DNA of 28,810 nucleotides, from assembly GCA_964650885.1 (NCBI GenBank), contig CAZYXG010000035.1, forward strand, positions 1 through 28,810. Direction: 5' to 3'. Positions 8,301 to 17,738 of the stretch are shown piece after piece. The notes under the pieces were generated by a model. The model was given only the letters and a program-made list of their open reading frames with translations. It was not told where the DNA came from and did not search any database. Numbering within the stretch: the stretch's first letter is position 1; each line of letters starts with the position of its first letter. The position numbers were made by a program, and so were the translations under genes. Source of the DNA: JAPLFM01 sp964650885 (GTDB lineage Bacteria; Bacteroidota; Ignavibacteria; Kapaibacteriales; UBA2268).

Positions 8301-8893
8301 ATCTCTGTCAGAATATCTCTCGCTCGGCTCAAGTCATCTTTGACTCGCACAAGATTGCGTGTAGCTTCTTTTCTTCTGTCTTTATATTTGGTTATTCCAG
8401 CAGCTTCTTCTATTAAGTGTCGGCGTTCTTCTGGCTTGCCATTCAGAATGGCTTCCACCATCTTATGCTCTATCACTGAATATGAGTCTGCTCCCATTCC
8501 CGTATCCATAAATAAATCGTGGATGTCTTTAAGGCGGCAGCGAGTGTTATTCAAAAAGTAATGGCTTTCGCCACTGCGTAATATTCTGCGAGTAATTGTT
8601 ATTTCAGAATATTCCGATGGTAAAATATTCTTATTGTTTTCTATAGTCATTTTCACTTCAGCCATGCTTAAAGCAGAGCGAGTGGCTGTGCCATTGAAGA
8701 TTACATTCGCCATATTGTCTGAGCGAAGCACCGATGTTTTTTGCTCTCCAAGCACCCAGCGGATAGCGTCAACTATGTTTGATTTGCCGCAGCCATTCGG
8801 ACCCACTAGGGCTGTGATTCCCTCGGCAAACTTTATATGTGTTTTCTTATAAAAGGATTTGAATCCGAAAATTTCAATGTCTGAAAGATACAT
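5381..8893 (-). CDS. smc: Chromosome segregation/condensation ATPase SMC
   Basis: 1170 residues, full length for bacterial SMC. It forms the V-shaped dimer that with ScpA and ScpB compacts and separates replicated chromosomes. Walker A GPNGCGKS is at 31-38; the signature LSSGEKT is at 1080-1086; Walker B CILDEVDAPFD is around 1105-1115; the H-loop VVTHN follows. Between the heads lie two long coiled coils (about 170-510 and 675-1020), rich in E, K, L and Q heptads, around a globular hinge at about 515-670. The hinge end reads FSGEIYSNYGYAKSGSV, a Bacteroidota-like variant without the usual TGG. No scpA or scpB is in the window. The start at 8893 puts the head strand MYLSDIEIFGFKSF in the expected place. 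Monocistronic, with its own terminator. Confidence 0.97.
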   Translation of the reverse strand: MYLSDIEIFGFKSFYKKTHIKFAEGITALVGPNGCGKSNIVDAIRWVLGEQKTSVLRSDNMANVIFNGTATRSALSMAEVKMTIENNKNILPSEYSEITITRRILRSGESHYFLNNTRCRLKDIHDLFMDTGMGADSYSVIEHKMVEAILNGKPEERRHLIEEAAGITKYKDRRKEATRNLVRVKDDLSRARDILTEIQKNVNSLSRQAAKTRRYNQLQTDLREIELTIFYVEYGLYTENLLGKQKQKSEFEEQMAALNNEIEIIQEKAKVVKAEITQLEEGLSEKHLQYKDIESNFNTKNKDKAVSAEKLQSLKSTQKRVKDEIENFDNTKQNLEKELDSLSQKLAEMQAHLSNLSFSIESKQEEIIAARNSVDSVKDTLAQLRSKLAGIENKIQSHQSIIERNRNKIAGIENSIKLEEAKTIQTNSELAQIEETLAGILAKEASISSELQEAERNLNLATEQKSALTHQIDEEKRNLNEQLNTLSQKKSSLTFLQNIRESNSNSKYLLENATWSKAKPEILAESIGVDDNARIAIESLLGEFSHTIICKSKEEANAAGELLKQFDKGKANFVIKDEVPKLDALEKISSDKVIGWASEITRVDDQTRYFLRHLFGRTLLVEDLENAENILKEFKAEKLISFSGEIYSNYGYAKSGSVTKNEGIQIGKNERIAKLNAEIITINEQIEITKAKLQELNNEFSDIDLNALSRAVKVAEEQINQNKYKHSQLLLKKESLEQANEMIATAIANKQTEIEEVRFEIANLNNEIEQFNSETAAIRKEIDSISEQLTETTDNFNSVTGEFRESELEYTKLKTEIAQTEREIKRIEQTIEHEITRNEVRHNELSNTKVLIETIEAKLIEFDKEIEDLAKEMEGFGGEIKIAEVNRKEHEKELDVVNSELNEKRKVLDNIKEQLHKIDIGVAHLESEQEHIVAKAAENYNLEIKTLEIEVAEDFNIKGSKILANDYKDKLNSLGSVNFLALEEFEQESQRLELFEKQVNDLEFAEKNLAQTIDEINQTAEKNFKETFEKIRENYKFLFQKLFNSEGMADLELENDNVLEANIKILAQPPGKKPVSIEMLSSGEKTLTALALLFAIYMVKPSPFCILDEVDAPFDDANVDKFINILRDFCVNTQFIVVTHNKKTMTSADYLYGVTQQEKGLSQIASVRMN

Positions 8894-9223
8894 TTATTTT
8901 GGTTTTTGGTTAAACTACAATTCACAATTTAAGAAAAGCTAGCAGACGCTGTACGATTATTCTCCAAAAATTATCCAATTGCTGTGGAATACTTTGCATG
9001 GTTTGTGGAAAGAAAAACTACTAAGAATATTTGAACTTAAAATTTGTACTTTGTAAATAAGTTTTGAGACTCGCAAAATAGATTAACTCAATTATTAATT
9101 TGAGATAAGTCATAATATTATTAGGTGAAATGTAATTATTTAGCTATAATTGTGTAAGTTTTTTGAATGATTTTGCAACTTTTGTTCAAAGAAGTTTATC
9201 TCGCTCGCAACCCAGTATTCAAA
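8894..9223. other. Divergent intergenic region, smc / hybrid kinase
   Basis: This spacer must carry the promoters of both flanking genes, but I see no convincing -33/-7 pair of the Bacteroidota type. A weak dyad, CTCAA...TTGAG, lies at about 9088-9105. A 34-codon frame at 8933-9034 (EKLADAVRLF...VERKTTKNI) looks protein-like but has no start codon and no recognisable family; it may be chance or a remnant. Confidence 0.4.
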
Positions 9224-12200
9224 ATGAACTTAGAAAATAAATCAAAAGAAGAGTTGTTGAAAGAACTTGAATCAACAACTAATAAACTAAACAATATCGA
9301 AATCAGGCACAATAATTTGCTTGGCAGCATCAATGTTGGTGTGGTTGTGCATTCAGCCGATACCTCGATTTTATATTGCAATGATATTGCCTCTGAACTT
9401 TTAGGTTTGACTATAGACCAAATGAAAGGTAAAGTTGCGATCGACCCCAATTGGCATTTCTTTAAAATCAACGGCGAAATATTAGAAATTGATGAATTCC
9501 CTGTAAATAGGGTAATAAGTACCAAAAATAAAATCCTTAATCAAATAGTGAGAGTTTATAGACCAAATACCAATGATAGTGTTTGGCTAAATATCAATGG
9601 GACACCATCTCTAAATGCCAAAGGCGAAATCGAAGAAATTATAATTAGTTTCTTCGATATTACTAAAATTAAAAAAACCAACCAATCGCTAAGAGATAGT
9701 GAAAATAGATTTCAATTTGTAATTAAGGCTACTCAAGATGCTATCTACGATTGGGATATGGTCAATGACAAAGTATTTAGGAATGAAAATTTTCGTGTGT
9801 TTTTTCAACCAAATGAAGAAATAGTTTTTGAAAAAGATTGGTGGGAAACACATATTCACCCCGAAGATTTAAAACTTTATAATAAAAATTTAGCAAAAGC
9901 ATATAAAAAGAAAGACGGCTCGCTGACTCAAGAATATAGGTTGCTTAAGACTGATGGCACTTATGCAATAGTTATTGATAAATTTTCAATTATCTATGCC
10001 GATGGGCAACCAATCAGAATGATTGGGGCAATGAATGATATTACTGCCCAACGAAATGCTGAAAAGGCACTTAAAAGTTTATCTACCACTTTTTCTGCTA
10101 TATCTGGAGAAGAATTTTTCTTTAAAGTTTCCAAACATTTAACTGAATTATTAGAAACTGATTGTGCTTTTGTAGGAAAGTTAGTTGAAAATAATTCAGT
10201 CGAAATAATAAGTGGCTATAATAAAGGAGAAAATTTAGCGGGGATAGTTTATAGTTTAGAAGATACTCCTTGCAAGAATGTATTTCAGAAAGGAATTTGC
10301 ACATACCCAAGCGAAGTGCAAAAATTATTTCCAAACGACTCTATGCTTTCTGATATGGGTTTTGATAGCTATGCTGGCTTCCCAATACACGACAAAAGCG
10401 ACACCCCAATTGGCTTAATTGTAATATTGGATTCAAGACCATTTGGCAATACTGAACAGCCAGAAAATATTTTCAATATTTTCGCTGAAAGAATCTCTTC
10501 TGAGCTTGAGCGATTGAAAGCTGAAGAAAACTTGGAAAATAGCAATAAAAGACTTCAAAACATAATAGAAGCTACTGGAGTCGGCACATGGGAATTAAAT
10601 GTGTCAACTGGCATAAATACTATTAATGATAGATGGGCAGAAATGCTTGGCTATACAGTTGAAGAATTATCTCCCGTAACTTTCGATACTTGGGCAAAAT
10701 TAGTTGAACCAAGCGACTTAATATTAGCCACAAAACAAATTGAGGCACATTTCAAAGGCGAAATAGATTCATACAATATAGATGTGAGGATGAAGCATAA
10801 GAATGGTGAATGGATTTGGATACTTGGGCAAGGTAAATTAGTTGCATGGGACAAAGAAGGGAAACCTCTTTTAATGTATGGCACTCATACTGACATCAAT
10901 AAGAGAAAGCAAGAAGAAGAAAGATTCAAATTTATAGCTGGGAATGTTTCCGATGGCATAATCAAGTTTGGCTTAAACAGTAAGGTAGAGTATGTATCTC
11001 CAAGCTATGTCAAACAATTAGGTTATTCCATAGAAGAAACTTTTATGACTTCTCCTGACGATATTTATTACTTATTGCATCCCGACGATAGAGATGTAAC
11101 TTTTGGGAATATCTATAAAGCTATTGAAAACAAAGAGCCATATTTGACTTATACTTTTAGGGCTCGCCATAAAAATGGACATTATATTTGGAGAGAAGAT
11201 AGTGCAAATTTTATCTATAATGAAAACAATGAGCATATTGGCACAAACCTTATCAGTAGAGATATAACTGAAAGAAAGGAAATTGAAGAAAAGTTGGCTT
11301 TAACTAAATTCTCGATAGATAGTGCTGGCGATGCAATTTATTGGATAAGCCCAGAAGCAAAATTTTTAGAAGTAAATCAAGGAGCTACTAGATTATTTGG
11401 CTATACCAATGATGAATTTTTACAATTGTCAGTACCCGATATAGATATTTATTATAGTGAGGAAATTTGGCCAAATCATTTTGCAGAATTAAGAGAGAAA
11501 AAAACTCTTACTTTCGAATCTGTTTGCAAAGCTAAAGATGGAACATTATTTCCTGTTGATATCACTGCTAATTATGTTATGTTTAATGGGAAAGAATATA
11601 ACTGTGCTTTTGCAAAAAATATTACTGAAAGAAAACAAGCAGAACAGAAATTATTAGAGCAATCTAATTTCATTTCTACTGTTACGAATAGTTTGCCAAG
11701 CTTAATAGGCTATTGGAATACTGAGCTTAGAAATACCTTTGCTAATGATTCTTATTTAGAAGTGTTTGGCACAACTCCTGCGGAAATGTTTGGCAAAACA
11801 ATGCAAGAGGTGTTTGGCGATAAAATATTTGATATAATTAAAGATTACGCACATGCTGCCTTGCAAGGGATTAGACAAAATTTCGAAAGAACAAATATCA
11901 CTTTAAACAATGAAATCCGACACTCATTTGTAGAATATATACCTGATATTGCAGATGGAGAAGTAAAAGGATTTATTGCTTTATCTTCAGATATTACTGA
12001 AATTAAAAATTCTCAAATTGCACTCAATGAAGCACAGCGTTTGGCACACTTGGGAAGTTGGCAATGGGATATAGATGAAAACACAATTACTTGGAGCGAT
12101 GAGCAATATAGAATTTTTGGTGAAAATCCCGATACTTTCGTAGCAACTTACGATGGTTATCTTTCGCATTTAAATGAAGAAGATAAAATAATTGTTTTGC

Positions 12201-15064
12201 AATTAGTTAATGAAGCTCTCACTGGAAAATCCGAATATTATGTTGAGCATGAGATTACCAAAAAAGATGGAACAAAAGCTTTTGTGATAGAGCAAGGCAA
12301 AGTTGATTTTGGCTCCGATGGCAAGCCAATAAGACTTTATGGCACCACACAAGATATTACTCAAACTAAAAATATAAGCAAAGTAGCTAAATTCCAAGCA
12401 AATTTATTAAATTCAGTTGGCCAAGCAGTAATAGCTACTGAGCTTGACGGAACAATTACATTCTTCAATAAAGCTGCGGAAGATATTTACGGCTGGGAGA
12501 AAGAAGAAGCAGTTGGAAAAAATATAATTAATGTAACTGTGCCAGATGTTTCTTTAGATATGGCAGTAGAAATAATGACTACACTTCAAAATGGAGAGGC
12601 ATGGTCTGGCGAATTTAATGTGCAGAATAAAAATGGGAGAATATTCCCAGTATTAATTCATAATTCTCATATTAGCAATAAAAAAGGAGAGCTAATAGGG
12701 ATTATTGGGATTTCGACTGACATTTCGGAAAGAAAAGAAAAAGATCAACACCTTAAGCTTTTGGAATCAGTAATCGTAAATGCGAATGATTCTATATTGA
12801 TTACCGAAGCCGAACCATTCGACTTGCCTGGTCCAAGAATATTATATGTAAATGAAGCATTTACAAAGATGACCGGCTATACTTCAGAAGAGGTAATAGG
12901 CAAAACTCCTAGGATATTGCAAGGGCCGAAGACTGATAAAAATGAATTGAAAAAATTAAGCACAGCACTAAGAAACCGGCAACCATGCGAAATGACGGTG
13001 GTGAATTACAAGAAAAATGGTGAAGAATTTTGGATTCATATTTCTATTACTCCTGTCGCAAATGAAAAAGGATGGTTCACCCATTGGATAGCTATTGAAA
13101 GAGATGTAACGGAGCAGAGAAACGCACAAGAAGCATTAAAAGAAAGTGAAAGCTTTTTAAGAGAAACGCAAAAAGTTGCTGGTATAGGTAATTATAATTG
13201 GGATATTCTTAATGACAAATGGGCATCTTCTGAGGTGCTAGATTCAATTTTTGGAATTGATGAAACTTTTGAAAGGAATTTTGTTAATTGGACACTTATT
13301 ATCCATCCAGATTATAGAGAAATGGTGATTAACTACTTTATGAACGAAGTATTAAACAAAAAGAAGAAATGCGACATTGAATATAAAATTGTTCGACTTA
13401 ATGATAAAGTAGAAATATGGGTGCATGAAATTGGCGAACTAAAATTTAATGACAAGGGCGAACCGATTCAAATGGTTGGGACGATTACTGACATTACAAA
13501 AAGAAAAGAAGCAGAAGAATTAATCCGAGAAAGCGAAGAGAAATTTAGAAACATAATCAACCTTTCACCAGTTCCTTATGTATTAAATGATGACTATGGT
13601 AATATCACATTCTTAAATGAATCATTTGTTAATACATTTGGGTATGTTTTATATGATATTCCAACTCTTGAGGACTGGTGGTCAAAAGCTTATCCAAATA
13701 CTACTTATAGAGAATTGGTTAATCAAGCTTGGGATGAAAGATTTTTAAAAGCAAAAGAATCTGGACTGCCATTTGAACAAATGGAACTTATTATACAATG
13801 TAAAGATGGTTCTTTTAGAACTGTTTTGGCCGAAGCTGGGTCATTATCCAACTCATATAGTGGCACACACTTACTAATGCTATACGACATAACAGAAAGA
13901 AAAGAATCAGAAGCACTTGTGATTGCATCGAAAGATAAAGCAGAGGAAAGCGACAGACTCAAATCAGCATTCTTAGCAAATATGAGCCATGAAATTCGCA
14001 CCCCAATGAATGGCATATTGGGATTTGCATCTTTATTGAAAGATGAAGAATTAACTAAGAGCGAGCAAGTTGAATATATAGCAATCATTGAAAAGAGTGG
14101 TTCTCGGCTGTTAAATATCATAAATGACATAATAGACATTTCTAAGATTGAAGCTGGTCAGATAAAAGTTAAGTTGTCAGAAACAAATATAAATGACCAA
14201 ATTAGTTACATTAAAGAATTCTTTAGCATAGAAGCAGAAGCAAAAGGAATAAAACTTACTACTTCTACAGATTTATCATACGAAGATGCAAAAATAAATA
14301 CTGATAGAGAGAAAATCTATGCTGCATTGATTAATCTTACAAAAAATGCACTGAAATTCACATCAGAAGGAAGTATAGAAGTAGGGTATAAATCAAAACC
14401 AGACTTCATAGAGTTTTTTGTGAAAGATACAGGAGCAGGAATACCTCAAGATAAACTAAATCTTATATTTGAAAGATTTAGGCAAGCAAGCGAATCTTTA
14501 AGCAGGAACTATGAAGGCGCTGGATTGGGGCTATCTATTTCAAAAGCATATATAGAAATGCTTGGCGGCACTATATGGGTAGAGAGCGAACCAGGCGTGG
14601 GTTCGACTTTCTATTTCAATATCCCAAATGCTGCTCCCAAAAATGAATTTTTATCTAAAATAGCTGAACTTGAGTCTTCAACTAAACAAAGCATAAAAAA
14701 AATAAAAATTTTAATTGCTGAGGATAATGAATTATCCGAAAAACTCTTAGCAGTAGCAATTAAAAATTATGCAAGTGAGATTTTAATTGCCCGTGACGGC
14801 AAAGAAGCAGTAGAGCTATTTATTGCAAATCCCGATATTGATTTGATATTGATGGACATACAAATGCCAGAATTAAATGGCTACGAAGCCACAAAACAGA
14901 TAAAGGCAATGAATAGCAAAGTTATTATCATAGCTCAGACTGCACATGGATTTAATAGCGACAAACAGGCTGCCTTTGATGCTGGCTGCGATGAGTATAT
15001 TTCAAAACCAATTGATTTGATTGAACTGAAAATATTGATGGAAAATTACTTTAGTTTGCAATAG
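9224..15064 (+). CDS. Soluble hybrid histidine kinase, eleven PAS domains, one GAF, HisKA, HATPase and receiver
   Basis: The frame is open from 9167, but the extra 19 residues are hydrophobic and unlike a linker; the ATG at 9224 begins a coiled coil (NLENKSKEELLKELE) and is preferred (1946 residues). Positions below count from 9167. PAS domains begin near 51, 177, 458, 586, 711, 830, 955, 1077, 1196, 1331 and 1461, each ending in a D/N-I-T/S-x-x-K/R linker; a GAF domain is at about 302-452. HisKA has NMSHEIRTPMNG with the phospho-acceptor H1608; the ATPase has NLTKNALKFT, DTGAGIP and GAGLGLSI; the receiver (about 1845-1965) has the acceptor D1897 in LMDIQMPE, and the KP motif near its end. 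No membrane helix or signal peptide was seen, so it senses cytoplasmic cues. No output response regulator is adjacent; partner and signals are unknown. Confidence 0.93.
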   Translation: MNLENKSKEELLKELESTTNKLNNIEIRHNNLLGSINVGVVVHSADTSILYCNDIASELLGLTIDQMKGKVAIDPNWHFFKINGEILEIDEFPVNRVISTKNKILNQIVRVYRPNTNDSVWLNINGTPSLNAKGEIEEIIISFFDITKIKKTNQSLRDSENRFQFVIKATQDAIYDWDMVNDKVFRNENFRVFFQPNEEIVFEKDWWETHIHPEDLKLYNKNLAKAYKKKDGSLTQEYRLLKTDGTYAIVIDKFSIIYADGQPIRMIGAMNDITAQRNAEKALKSLSTTFSAISGEEFFFKVSKHLTELLETDCAFVGKLVENNSVEIISGYNKGENLAGIVYSLEDTPCKNVFQKGICTYPSEVQKLFPNDSMLSDMGFDSYAGFPIHDKSDTPIGLIVILDSRPFGNTEQPENIFNIFAERISSELERLKAEENLENSNKRLQNIIEATGVGTWELNVSTGINTINDRWAEMLGYTVEELSPVTFDTWAKLVEPSDLILATKQIEAHFKGEIDSYNIDVRMKHKNGEWIWILGQGKLVAWDKEGKPLLMYGTHTDINKRKQEEERFKFIAGNVSDGIIKFGLNSKVEYVSPSYVKQLGYSIEETFMTSPDDIYYLLHPDDRDVTFGNIYKAIENKEPYLTYTFRARHKNGHYIWREDSANFIYNENNEHIGTNLISRDITERKEIEEKLALTKFSIDSAGDAIYWISPEAKFLEVNQGATRLFGYTNDEFLQLSVPDIDIYYSEEIWPNHFAELREKKTLTFESVCKAKDGTLFPVDITANYVMFNGKEYNCAFAKNITERKQAEQKLLEQSNFISTVTNSLPSLIGYWNTELRNTFANDSYLEVFGTTPAEMFGKTMQEVFGDKIFDIIKDYAHAALQGIRQNFERTNITLNNEIRHSFVEYIPDIADGEVKGFIALSSDITEIKNSQIALNEAQRLAHLGSWQWDIDENTITWSDEQYRIFGENPDTFVATYDGYLSHLNEEDKIIVLQLVNEALTGKSEYYVEHEITKKDGTKAFVIEQGKVDFGSDGKPIRLYGTTQDITQTKNISKVAKFQANLLNSVGQAVIATELDGTITFFNKAAEDIYGWEKEEAVGKNIINVTVPDVSLDMAVEIMTTLQNGEAWSGEFNVQNKNGRIFPVLIHNSHISNKKGELIGIIGISTDISERKEKDQHLKLLESVIVNANDSILITEAEPFDLPGPRILYVNEAFTKMTGYTSEEVIGKTPRILQGPKTDKNELKKLSTALRNRQPCEMTVVNYKKNGEEFWIHISITPVANEKGWFTHWIAIERDVTEQRNAQEALKESESFLRETQKVAGIGNYNWDILNDKWASSEVLDSIFGIDETFERNFVNWTLIIHPDYREMVINYFMNEVLNKKKKCDIEYKIVRLNDKVEIWVHEIGELKFNDKGEPIQMVGTITDITKRKEAEELIRESEEKFRNIINLSPVPYVLNDDYGNITFLNESFVNTFGYVLYDIPTLEDWWSKAYPNTTYRELVNQAWDERFLKAKESGLPFEQMELIIQCKDGSFRTVLAEAGSLSNSYSGTHLLMLYDITERKESEALVIASKDKAEESDRLKSAFLANMSHEIRTPMNGILGFASLLKDEELTKSEQVEYIAIIEKSGSRLLNIINDIIDISKIEAGQIKVKLSETNINDQISYIKEFFSIEAEAKGIKLTTSTDLSYEDAKINTDREKIYAALINLTKNALKFTSEGSIEVGYKSKPDFIEFFVKDTGAGIPQDKLNLIFERFRQASESLSRNYEGAGLGLSISKAYIEMLGGTIWVESEPGVGSTFYFNIPNAAPKNEFLSKIAELESSTKQSIKKIKILIAEDNELSEKLLAVAIKNYASEILIARDGKEAVELFIANPDIDLILMDIQMPELNGYEATKQIKAMNSKVIIIAQTAHGFNSDKQAAFDAGCDEYISKPIDLIELKILMENYFSLQ

Positions 15065-15075
15065 TATGAAAATAT

Positions 15076-15118
15076 AAAAGCTACGAACAAGTTAATTATT
15101 CGTAGCTTTTTATTATTT
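15076..15118. terminator. Bidirectional terminator between convergent genes
   Basis: A 12-bp perfect stem, AAAAGCTACGAA at 15076-15087 with TTCGTAGCTTTT at 15099-15110, around an 11-base loop. On the plus strand it follows the kinase stop by 11 bases and runs into TTTTTATTATTTTT; on the minus strand it follows the GH2-like gene stop at 15128 and ends in TTTT. It shares the AAAAGCTAC arm with the terminator at 1547. Confidence 0.75.
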
Positions 15119-15127
15119 TTAAATAGC

Positions 15128-17737
15128 TTACATTTTCATTAATATATTGAATATGTACAATCCATAATCAATAAATGAAAATCGCAGTTGATAATATGAA
15201 AGTGGAATTCCAAGAAATACAACCAAAATCAAAGTACCAATTAAATAAATCATACTTGGCATTTTGTCTATAAGAATTGCAGTGGCCTTAAGCACCCTTG
15301 AAAACACTGTGCCAATAATAAACACAGATGAAAAAAGCAACAAAGTGGTAAGCAAGCTCGAAAGTGACAATATCTTCATAAGCACTATAGCAATCGGCAA
15401 AAGGAAAAGAAATGGCAAACCGCTCCAAATAACAATAATAAAAGTTTCTTCAATTGTAACTCTCATTCTCAAGAAGAAAGTAGCAATTCTAATTACTACA
15501 GCAAACAAGATAAGCAATATTAAAAATACCATTGCCAAAGAAATCATCAAAAGCTCAGGCATCCAAATTAATTTATAAAGCACAGCTTGAATAATAGTGC
15601 TTGGGAAAATAAGGTTTAGCCAGTAATTTGCCAAATCACTTGTTCTATAGAAAAACAGAATAGACGAAAAGAATATTCCCATAGTTACCGAAATGCAAAG
15701 CGAAAGCACAAAAGTTTGCAAAGTGGAAATAATTCTTTTATCTCGAATGTCCGAAAAGAAATTATATGGTCTGAACAATGATCGAATAAAGTATTCTCTA
15801 AATCTACGGAATCTATTTAGCATAACGCCAATCACAATAGCTACTAAAATTCCAGTTAAAATAAAGCTGTAAGGAGTTTTCTCTGTATAGCTTCCAGCAG
15901 TCATTAGTGGTTCTTTTTCATTATTGAAAAGAGAAATCAATGTTTTATAAGACAAACGCTCTTGTCTGAACTGATCCACAAGTCCAGCAGTGGCAAGCGA
16001 ATTACCATTGTGGTTATTGAAAAGCAAAGGATAATTCAAACTATAATCATTAAAATCATTGAAAATAGCACCAACAAATTTGAATTCTTTGGAGATATTA
16101 TAAACGTTTCTGATATAATGTGCTTGGAACTCTAGCGAAAGTCTATCGGAATATCCGTTGTTATTGTTCGGATTGACCACTACCCCCGCTGTAATGAACA
16201 TTGGCTTATTGCCAGCCAAACTTACAATAGCAGCAATAGATGTTTTTATTTCATCGAACGAGTGTATTCGTTGTGAATTTTTTATTCCTATCAAATCAAC
16301 ATCGGTATTGTCTAAAGATTTGGTACCAAAGTTTACTATTTTATATGTTAGCTTACTGGAGTTATTATGGATTTTCGCCAATATTTTTTGTTTGTAAGAA
16401 ATATAACCAGCCGTACCTTCTTCCATACCAGATGAAATTCCCCACCCCATAAGCGAAGGAGAAGTCTCATAGGAATTAATCATTCTGTCGGCCAAATTCG
16501 ACATTAGCATCTGTACTTCGTTGCTACCAATAATATTTTCAGGTAAATCATAAACTGGCAAATCGGCCATGATTAAAATACCAAGTTTATTGCAGACATT
16601 CACAAAATACGGATTTGGAGCTGAATATTTAACTTGTATTAAATTAGCACCAAGAGTTTTTATTATTTTCAAATCTTCAAAAAGTCTTTTAGCAGGTAGA
16701 GTCTGACGCAACACACCATAATCTTCTATATAGCTCACGCCTTTCAATTCCAGAGGATTGCCATTCAAATAAATTAAATCTTTGGCTTGTGTTTTCACTA
16801 CTTTTATATCTCTGAAGCCAAGATCTATAGTTAAATCATCTATTCTTTTGTCATCTTTTGAAACAACTAATTTCAAATAGTAAAGATTAGGTTGATCGGG
16901 CGACCAAAGCTGTGGCTGATTCAATTCCATTTCAAATAAGCCATCAATCGTTCTTTCGCTTTCCATTTTGAATTGTTTAATTCCAGAACTTGCCACCACT
17001 GAATTAGTTGCGTAGTTTATTAAAAATGCTTGAGCCGATACTTCTTTTTTTGATAAATCAATGCTTGCTGTATCGGACTGTTTGTATATAGTTTTATCTA
17101 TTACTGTAGATGAAATTTTTGCTTTCACATTTATATTCACATTAGAATAGTCTCTGCTGAAGCTATTGGTATAACGCAAATCAGAAATCCAAACTTTGGG
17201 AGTTCCAACAAGCAAGACTTCACGAATAATTCCACTATATGATTTCTTGGAATAAATTGAATTATATCTGATTTGTTCCGATTTGGATTCTGCATCAATT
17301 ACAACTAATTTCAAATCGAAAACTTCTGAATTAATTAGCTTCGATGGTATTTTCACATAGAAAGGAGTCATACCCCCAAAGTATTTCCCAACGAATTGTT
17401 TATTGATATAAATTTCCACGTTGGAATCAAAGCCCAAGAAATATAAATGTAATGTATTATTTTCAAGCAAGTTCTTTGATATTTTAACATTTTTTTGATA
17501 ATAAATCACATCGGCTTCTTCTTCCGAATAGGGCAAATAGAAATTGCTCCAAGTCTCATCGTCTGTGGAGCGTTGCCAAACACCAGATAGCGAAGTAAAA
17601 ATTCTTGTATCGGAATTAATAAATGTCTTTATTTCTTCATTATTGAAAGGAGTATAGGATTGAGAAATAGCAGGCAATACCGAAAATAGATTCAGCACTA
17701 CAAGGCAAAGAAGAATAAATGTAAATTTGATTTTCAT
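15128..17737 (-). CDS. Secreted GH2-like (probable pseudoenzyme) ectodomain fused to a Yip1-like polytopic membrane domain
   Basis: 869 residues. Signal peptide 1-26 (...LPAISQS). The ectodomain has the three GH2 parts: a sugar-binding jelly roll (about 50-180, LSGVW, YYQKNV, GGMTPFYVKI), an Ig-like domain (180-315, ending FRDIKV) and a TIM barrel (315-605, LNGNPLELKGVSY, GAIFNDFNDY). The acid/base motif, usually WSxGNE, reads WGISSG at 432-437, and the nucleophile motif, usually KPxxxTExG, reads KPMFITAG at 511-518, so both catalytic Glu seem absent; E439-E440 could be misaligned candidates. From about 625 there are six to seven membrane segments, with a RSLFRPYNFFSDIRDKR lead-in like bacterial Yip1 proteins. 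Its ATG is one base after the stop of the oxidoreductase gene. I infer a carbohydrate-binding or scaffolding envelope protein; the fusion is not one I know. Confidence 0.8.
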   Translation of the reverse strand: MKIKFTFILLCLVVLNLFSVLPAISQSYTPFNNEEIKTFINSDTRIFTSLSGVWQRSTDDETWSNFYLPYSEEEADVIYYQKNVKISKNLLENNTLHLYFLGFDSNVEIYINKQFVGKYFGGMTPFYVKIPSKLINSEVFDLKLVVIDAESKSEQIRYNSIYSKKSYSGIIREVLLVGTPKVWISDLRYTNSFSRDYSNVNINVKAKISSTVIDKTIYKQSDTASIDLSKKEVSAQAFLINYATNSVVASSGIKQFKMESERTIDGLFEMELNQPQLWSPDQPNLYYLKLVVSKDDKRIDDLTIDLGFRDIKVVKTQAKDLIYLNGNPLELKGVSYIEDYGVLRQTLPAKRLFEDLKIIKTLGANLIQVKYSAPNPYFVNVCNKLGILIMADLPVYDLPENIIGSNEVQMLMSNLADRMINSYETSPSLMGWGISSGMEEGTAGYISYKQKILAKIHNNSSKLTYKIVNFGTKSLDNTDVDLIGIKNSQRIHSFDEIKTSIAAIVSLAGNKPMFITAGVVVNPNNNNGYSDRLSLEFQAHYIRNVYNISKEFKFVGAIFNDFNDYSLNYPLLFNNHNGNSLATAGLVDQFRQERLSYKTLISLFNNEKEPLMTAGSYTEKTPYSFILTGILVAIVIGVMLNRFRRFREYFIRSLFRPYNFFSDIRDKRIISTLQTFVLSLCISVTMGIFFSSILFFYRTSDLANYWLNLIFPSTIIQAVLYKLIWMPELLMISLAMVFLILLILFAVVIRIATFFLRMRVTIEETFIIVIWSGLPFLFLLPIAIVLMKILSLSSLLTTLLLFSSVFIIGTVFSRVLKATAILIDKMPSMIYLIGTLILVVFLGIPLSYYQLRFSFIDYGLYIFNILMKM

Positions 17738-17738
17738 A

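Noticed and set aside
8933..9034. Protein-like frame EKLADAVRLF...VERKTTKNI between smc and the kinase
   Set aside because: No start codon, no ribosome binding site, no recognised family; could be chance in a 330-base spacer.
12899..12925. LOV-type blue-light domain in the ninth PAS of the hybrid kinase (GKTPRILQG)
   Set aside because: The photoactive Cys of the LOV motif (NCRFLQ) is Pro here (P1248). Similar GKNPR-type motifs are common in ordinary PAS domains.
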